From the NCBI GenBank assembly GCA_014359765.1, contig JACIYT010000008.1:1-64000 (forward strand): a stretch of 64,000 nt of DNA, given 5' to 3'. Each line of letters opens with the position of its first letter. The first letter of the stretch is position 1. Below the pieces are notes generated by a model. The model worked only from the letters and a program-made list of their open reading frames with translations, had not been told where the DNA came from and did no database searches. Both the position numbers and the translations under genes were made by a program. Source of the DNA: Roseovarius sp. GTDB taxonomy: Bacteria > Pseudomonadota > Alphaproteobacteria > Rhodobacterales > Rhodobacteraceae. Positions 59,019 through 64,000 of the stretch are shown here, one piece after another.

Positions 59019-59423
59019 ATGAGCACTGAGAAACCGCTTCCGGTGATCGACCACGACAGCGCTCCCTACTGGGAGGCGGCGCGCGACGGCCGCCTCGACA
59101 TCCCGCTCTGCGGGGATTGCGGGCGCCATCATTTCTACCCGCGCGCGATCTGCCCGCATTGCCATTCCGACAGGCTGCGCTTCGACACGGTCAGCGGCCG
59201 CGGCACGGTGCATACCTTTACCGTGGCCCGGCGCCCGGCGGGCCCCGCCTTTGCCGAGGATGTGCCCTATGTGGTCGCGCTGATCGAGCTGGCGGAAGGC
59301 CCCCGGATGATGAGCCGGATCGTGACCGACGACCCCGGAAAGGTGCGCATCGGCGCCCCCGTGGAGGTGACCTTCGTCAAGGCCTCGGAGGAGATCACCT
59401 TTCCGTTTTTCAGGCTGGCGTGA
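59019..59423 (+). CDS. DUF35 Zn-ribbon/OB-fold protein
   Basis: DIPLCGDCGRHHFYPRAICPHCHSDRLRFDTVSGRGTVHTFTV; 4 bp after the thiolase stop. Confidence 0.92.
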   Translation: MSTEKPLPVIDHDSAPYWEAARDGRLDIPLCGDCGRHHFYPRAICPHCHSDRLRFDTVSGRGTVHTFTVARRPAGPAFAEDVPYVVALIELAEGPRMMSRIVTDDPGKVRIGAPVEVTFVKASEEITFPFFRLA

Positions 59424-59465
59424 CGGCGGACAGCGCCGGGCCATCCTGTTTCACGTCGATGCAAG

Positions 59466-59494
59466 GGGCCGCCGCGGGCAATCCGCGGCGGCCC
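59466..59494. terminator. Hairpin between convergent DUF35 gene and TAXI-TRAP permease
   Basis: GGGCCGCCGCGG-gcaat-CCGCGGCGGCCC, perfect 12-bp arms. Confidence 0.6.
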
Positions 59495-59515
59495 TTCGCG
59501 TGACCCGGCCGGGCA

Positions 59516-61474
59516 TCAGCGCGAGGGAATTCCCTGCGGCTCTGCGCGCAGAAGCCGCCAGGCCAGAAGCCCGAGCAGCGCCACCCCGCCGATGATGTCA
59601 GCCATCGGCGCGGCGTAGAACAGGACCGCGGCCGCGGCGAGGAACAGCCCCCGGCCGACGAACGAGAGCCTGCCCCGGAACCAGCCGGTCAGCCCGACGC
59701 TCACCGCAAACACCGCCGCCGAGGCGATGCCGAGGTCGTGGATGACCGCCCCCGCCCCGCCCTGCGCCAGGATCCCCGGCCGAAACACGAACAGGAACGG
59801 CACCACATAGACCGCCCCGGCCAGCATCAGCGCGCGGCCCGCCACCTTCCAGAAATTGGCGCCCGCCAGCGCCGCCGCCGCATAGACGCTGGCACAGACC
59901 GGCGGCGTGATCGCCGACAGGATCGCGTAGTAGAAGACGAACAGATGCGCCGTCATCTCCGGCAGCCCGAGCCGCACGAGGCTCGGCGCGGCAATCGCCG
60001 CCGCGAGAACATAGGAAGCGGTGGTCGGCACATCCATGCCGAGCACGATCGCCAGCACCGCTGCCAGCAGCAGCGCCACGATCAGCCCCTGCCCCGAGAC
60101 GGAAAACAGCAGGTTCGATATCTTCACGCCCGCGCCCGTGGCGGTCAGGACCTTGACGACAATGGCGGCGCAGGCCAGCAGCGCGGCGATCATCACCAGC
60201 GCGCGCCCGGCCTCGACCATCCCGTCGAACACGTCACGCGCCACCCCGACCCAGCAGGCCGCCAGGCCCTGCGCCCGGGTCTCGCGGGCGAACGGTCGGA
60301 CCACGAGGCACGCGAGGATCAGCGCGATGATCGCCGCAGCCCCGGCAAAGCTCGGCGTGTAGCCATCAAACAGGAAATAGATCAGCGTGCCGATCGGCAC
60401 GAACAGCGGGATCGACTTGTCCGGCGCGAGGAAATCCGCCGGCCCCGGCATCTCGCTGCGCGGTGTCGGTTGCAGCCCCGCCCTGCGCGCATAGAGATCC
60501 ACCCCCAGCCAGACGGCGAGATAATAGAGAAACGCCGGGCCGATCGCGGCAATGGCGATCTGGGTGTAGGGGACGTTGAGGAACTCGGCCATGATGAAGG
60601 CGGCCGCGCCCATGATCGGCGGGGTGAGTTGCCCCGCCGAAGAGGCGACCGCCTCGACCGCGCCGGCAAAGGCGGGCGGATAGCGCAGCCGCTTCATCGT
60701 CGGAATGGTGATCGATCCCGTCGCCATGACATTGGCCACCGCCGATCCGGTGACCGTCCCGAACATCGCCGAGGAAAGCGCGCAGACCTTCGCCGGCCCG
60801 CCAAAGCTGCGCCCGGCGATCCAGGTGGCCATTTTCATGAACACGTCGGTCGCCCCCGTGGACAGCAGAAGCGCCCCGAACAGCACATAGATGACGATGA
60901 CCCGCGCCCCGATATCGGCGAGATAGCCGAAGATGCCGGTGGTGGAGCTGTAGAAGGTCTCGACCGCGGTGCGGGCCGAGACGCGCGGAGGGCGCCAGTT
61001 GCCGTCGATCAGGTCGTAACCGAAGTAGAAATAGATCACCGTGAACAGCGCCAGCAAGGGCAGGAACCAGCCGATCACCCGCCGCGCCGCCTCGAGCGTC
61101 AGCAGCACGGCGAGCAGGCCCGCAGCCTTGTCGAGCGGCCCGTAGCGAACCATGATATCGGCAAAGCGGTCCCGGTTCACGATCACGTAGAGGCAGACGC
61201 CAAAGGCCAGCAGCCCGAGCGCGATGTCGATGGCCAGTTCGGCGCTGCTGCGCCGACCGGTCCGCGACGCGCGCGCGGCATAGAGGAAAAAGGCACCGCC
61301 GATGCCGAAGCCCACGAAGATCGGGCGCTGCACCAGCGGATCGAACTGCCCGAACAAGGCCGTGTAGAAATGCAGCGCGACGAAGGCCGCGAACAGCACC
61401 TTGAGCGCCAGCGCGCCGCGCGGCTCCCGCAGCGGGGTCTCGCCCGCACGCCTCATCTCGCCCGAAGTCATCAC
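59516..61474 (-). CDS. TRAP transporter fused permease (4TM/12TM, TAXI type)
   Basis: FGTVTGSAVANVMATGSITIPTMKRLRYPPAFAGAVEAVASSAGQLTPPIMGAAAFIMAEFLNVPYTQIAIAAIGPAFLYYLAVW. Confidence 0.94.
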   Translation of the reverse strand: MMTSGEMRRAGETPLREPRGALALKVLFAAFVALHFYTALFGQFDPLVQRPIFVGFGIGGAFFLYAARASRTGRRSSAELAIDIALGLLAFGVCLYVIVNRDRFADIMVRYGPLDKAAGLLAVLLTLEAARRVIGWFLPLLALFTVIYFYFGYDLIDGNWRPPRVSARTAVETFYSSTTGIFGYLADIGARVIVIYVLFGALLLSTGATDVFMKMATWIAGRSFGGPAKVCALSSAMFGTVTGSAVANVMATGSITIPTMKRLRYPPAFAGAVEAVASSAGQLTPPIMGAAAFIMAEFLNVPYTQIAIAAIGPAFLYYLAVWLGVDLYARRAGLQPTPRSEMPGPADFLAPDKSIPLFVPIGTLIYFLFDGYTPSFAGAAAIIALILACLVVRPFARETRAQGLAACWVGVARDVFDGMVEAGRALVMIAALLACAAIVVKVLTATGAGVKISNLLFSVSGQGLIVALLLAAVLAIVLGMDVPTTASYVLAAAIAAPSLVRLGLPEMTAHLFVFYYAILSAITPPVCASVYAAAALAGANFWKVAGRALMLAGAVYVVPFLFVFRPGILAQGGAGAVIHDLGIASAAVFAVSVGLTGWFRGRLSFVGRGLFLAAAAVLFYAAPMADIIGGVALLGLLAWRLLRAEPQGIPSR

Positions 61475-61564
61475 CTCTCCTCCATGAAAGGCAGGGCGCG
61501 CGACGCGCCCCGCCCGGCCGGTCCCGAAGGCCGGCCCCGATCAAGTGGTCGTCGCCGGCCCGGC

Positions 61565-62536
61565 TCAGCTGCCGGCGGCCTCCTTCCAGTAGCGCACCGC
61601 GCCGGGGTGATAGGGGATCCCGGCCTCGATCGTCGCAAGGGCGTCGGCGGCGATGTCGTAATCCGCCAGTTGCGGCCAGGCCTCGATCAGCAGGTCCATG
61701 TGCTGATGGATGCTGCGGGCGACGCCATAGGCGGTCTCGTCATCCATCACGCCGGTGCGGGTGAGAAAGAAGACATCGAGGCGCGGCACCAGGATCGCCT
61801 CCGAGCCGGGGATCAGCCCTTCGGGCAGCGTCGTGAAGGCCACCCCCTCCATCGCCTCCGTGGCCGCGGCCGCCTGTTCCTCGGTGAACCCGAGCAGGCG
61901 CATCGGGGTGGTCGCCATCAGTTCCTGAAGGGTCGCGTCCACCGAATTCGACGCGCCATACTTGCTGTAGCCGATGATCTGGCGGTTCTTGATGCCCTCG
62001 ACCGCGTCACCGACGGAGCCATGCACCAGATCAGCCTTGATGTCGAACATCGACAGCACATTGGTCGTCAGCGTTTCGGCGGAGGAGCCGCGGATGCCGG
62101 GATTGAATTTCCTGCCGTCCAGCTCTTCGAGCGTCGTCACACCCGAATCTTCAGTCACGGCGATCAGCAGCACCGAGGCGCTGTAGGGATAGAGCGCGAC
62201 CAGATCGGGAACGGCATTGCCGTCGAACTTGTCGGCCCCGTTGCGCGCCGCGATCAGGATGTCGGTGGTCGCAAGCCCGAGGTCGATTTCCCCACGCGCG
62301 AGGCGCAGCACATTGTCCACGCTGGCCCCGGTCTCGATCACGTTGACGGTCGTGCCTTCCATGCCGGTCTCGATGGCCTTGCTCATCGCCACCGAGATGG
62401 TGAAATGGCTCGATGTGGGGCTCGTCGTGCCCATGGTCAGGTCCTTTGCCGACACCGCCGCGCCCATGCCCATGGCGGCGAGGGCCGCAACGGCGCTCAG
62501 CGCCGCCCGGTATCCGGTCCACTTGCGTTCGAACAT
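61565..62536 (-). CDS. TAXI family TRAP transporter solute-binding protein
   Basis: DLTMGTTSPTSSHFTISVAMSKAIETGMEGTTVNVIETGASVDNVLRLARGEIDLGLATTDIL. Confidence 0.9.
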   Translation of the reverse strand: MFERKWTGYRAALSAVAALAAMGMGAAVSAKDLTMGTTSPTSSHFTISVAMSKAIETGMEGTTVNVIETGASVDNVLRLARGEIDLGLATTDILIAARNGADKFDGNAVPDLVALYPYSASVLLIAVTEDSGVTTLEELDGRKFNPGIRGSSAETLTTNVLSMFDIKADLVHGSVGDAVEGIKNRQIIGYSKYGASNSVDATLQELMATTPMRLLGFTEEQAAAATEAMEGVAFTTLPEGLIPGSEAILVPRLDVFFLTRTGVMDDETAYGVARSIHQHMDLLIEAWPQLADYDIAADALATIEAGIPYHPGAVRYWKEAAGS

Positions 62537-62595
62537 GTCATCCTCCCTGTTTGCTGTTCATTGGTCTTCTCATTGGTCCTCGTTCCCGGCCACGA

Positions 62596-63363
62596 TCAGG
62601 CGCGCAGGGCGCCGGTCGTGTCGATCCGCTCCCGCAGGATGCGCAGTTCCGCATCCGTGGGGGGCGCTGTCTGCGGCACCTCGCCGGTGATCGCCAGATC
62701 GAAGCCGGTGTGCCGCTGGACCTCTGCGGCGCCATGGCCCGCGTGGACCGATTTCAGCCGCATCCGCAAGGTGACCGGGTCGAAATCGAGGACCGCGCGC
62801 GGCGTCACGACGAGCCGCGGCCCTTCCCGCACCAGGCCGGCGGCGCGCTTTGCCTCGGGGCCGGACAGGTGCCCCGGAATGGTGATGAAATCCACCTTCT
62901 CCACGAAATTCCGGGCGGAATGGTGGGTGGGGCAGATGTAGAATCGCGTCGATGTGTGACAGTAGGACAGGTTCGCGGCCCCCGGCCCCCGCATCCCCGG
63001 CGCGTGCAGCGTCCCGCCGACATGATGGAGGTTGATGTTGCCGAATGCGTCGTGCTGCAACCCGCTGTGAAAGAAGAAATCGAGGCCGTGATGGCTGTGG
63101 CCGAAAAGCTCGATGAAGGTCTCGGCAGCCTCGCAGCGGCCAAGCGCGCGATCGTCGAGCATCGACGCAAAGAGCCGCCCGGGCCGCGGATTGAAGAACA
63201 TCTCGCCGCCGATCGTCAGGTTCGGCGCGTGCATCTCGCGCGCCAGCATGATCGCGGCCATCGGGACCAGCGCCGCGGCCCCCGCCGCGCCCAGCTCGCC
63301 ATCGGCGAGATCGCGCGCCAGCACCACGACCATCTGCTCGAGAGGAGAGACCGCGCCGCTCAT
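62596..63363 (-). CDS. CoA-transferase subunit B (IpdB/GctB-like)
   Basis: SPLEQMVVVLARDLADGE..., FFFHSGLQHDAFGNINLHHVGG, CHTSTRFYICPTHHSARNFVEKVDFITIPGHLSG, PTDAELRILRERID. Confidence 0.85.
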   Translation of the reverse strand: MSGAVSPLEQMVVVLARDLADGELGAAGAAALVPMAAIMLAREMHAPNLTIGGEMFFNPRPGRLFASMLDDRALGRCEAAETFIELFGHSHHGLDFFFHSGLQHDAFGNINLHHVGGTLHAPGMRGPGAANLSYCHTSTRFYICPTHHSARNFVEKVDFITIPGHLSGPEAKRAAGLVREGPRLVVTPRAVLDFDPVTLRMRLKSVHAGHGAAEVQRHTGFDLAITGEVPQTAPPTDAELRILRERIDTTGALRA

Positions 63364-64000
63364 CGCGCCCGCGCCTGCGCTTCGAGGCGGGCGAGGCGGG
63401 CGGCCCCGCCAATCGCCGCGAGATAGTCATCCTGGCCTTTGGGCCCGGTCACATGCCGCGCGATATAGGCCGCCAGCCCCCCGCCGTCGCCGGCGCGCGC
63501 GGCATCGCCCAGATCGGCATAGGCGTCGATATGCTCCTCATCCATCGCGTAATGCGGAAAGCTGGCGGTCGGATGCGCGCCAAAGGGCACCTCGACCACC
63601 GCATCGACATAATGGGACGGCACGCTGACCCGCGTCGGATCGTCGAGAATGACATCGTCCGGCACGATCCGGTCCACGCTCGCGATCACCAGATCGGACG
63701 CGCGCGCCATCAGCTGATCGGCATAGACCATGGTGCTGAGATGGCGCAGATTTCCCCAGCGATCGGCCTCCTGCGCGTGCAGGAATGTGACGCGGGGGCG
63801 GATCGGGCCGACCGCGTGAATACGGCGCCCGGTGAACGGGCAGTCGATCTCGCGCAGGAGGGGATTGTGGCGCAGCACGTCGGAGCCGCGCAGCGCATCG
63901 ATCGGCTGGAACGGCACACCGTGGGCCGCGGCCATGAGCCCGCCCACGACGGTCAGCGCATCGAGGGCATGGGCCGTCACCTGCCCCGACTCGACGGCGC
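63360..64000 (-). CDS. CoA-transferase subunit A (IpdA/GctA-like), 5' end beyond window
   Basis: GQVTAHALDALTVVGGLMAAAHGVPFQPIDALRGSDVLRHNPLLREIDCPFTGRRIHAVGPIRPRVTFLHAQEADRWGNLRHLST...; frame open to the window end. Confidence 0.85.
   Translation of the reverse strand, partial: AVESGQVTAHALDALTVVGGLMAAAHGVPFQPIDALRGSDVLRHNPLLREIDCPFTGRRIHAVGPIRPRVTFLHAQEADRWGNLRHLSTMVYADQLMARASDLVIASVDRIVPDDVILDDPTRVSVPSHYVDAVVEVPFGAHPTASFPHYAMDEEHIDAYADLGDAARAGDGGGLAAYIARHVTGPKGQDDYLAAIGGAARLARLEAQARAR

Noticed and set aside
59738-62941. 1067-aa plus-strand ORF
   Set aside because: Antisense to the TAXI-TRAP genes; no domain and biased composition.
1-64000. CRISPR arrays, retrons, toxin-antitoxin or other defence systems
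   Set aside because: No regularly spaced repeats, cas genes, reverse transcriptase or recognisable defence genes were seen on either strand.

Overview
64 kb window of a high-GC alphaproteobacterial chromosome; gene content and order look like Rhodobacterales/Paracoccaceae. From 0 to ~45 kb it is mostly housekeeping: an ISAs1-type IS right end, tkt, ssb, typA, bamE-DUF177-rpmF-plsX-fabH-ihfA-merR, tRNA-Pro(GGG), dCTP deaminase, scpAB-nagZ-SPOR-argS, dgt, erpA, xthA, a polar amino-acid ABC transporter, bdhA, alr-mlaEF-radA-cvpA-purF, ppiD and trpE. Two accessory signals stand out there. (i) A gene transfer agent (GTA) type small+large terminase pair (25.5-27.1 kb) has no portal, capsid or tail genes within ~25 kb on the left or ~36 kb on the right. 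(ii) A compact intergenic unit at ~32.88-32.99 kb on the minus strand has a near-consensus sigma70 promoter, an upstream stem-loop and an intrinsic terminator with a U8 tract; it is either an undescribed ~76-nt sRNA or an attenuated bdhA leader. From 45.3 kb to the window end lies a catabolic island: TakP-like TRAP transporter, IclR regulator, two ADP-forming acyl-CoA synthetases (one fused, one split), CaiB-type CoA-transferase, two acyl-CoA dehydrogenases, MaoC protein, Cys-less thiolase-fold protein paired with a DUF35 protein, TAXI-TRAP transporter and an IpdAB/GctAB-like CoA-transferase. The Cys-less thiolase + DUF35 pair resembles the Ltp2/ChsH2-type retro-aldolase, so the island may encode an uncharacterised aldolytic acyl-CoA pathway. 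All calls were made by reading the sequence and the ORF track; no database search was run.
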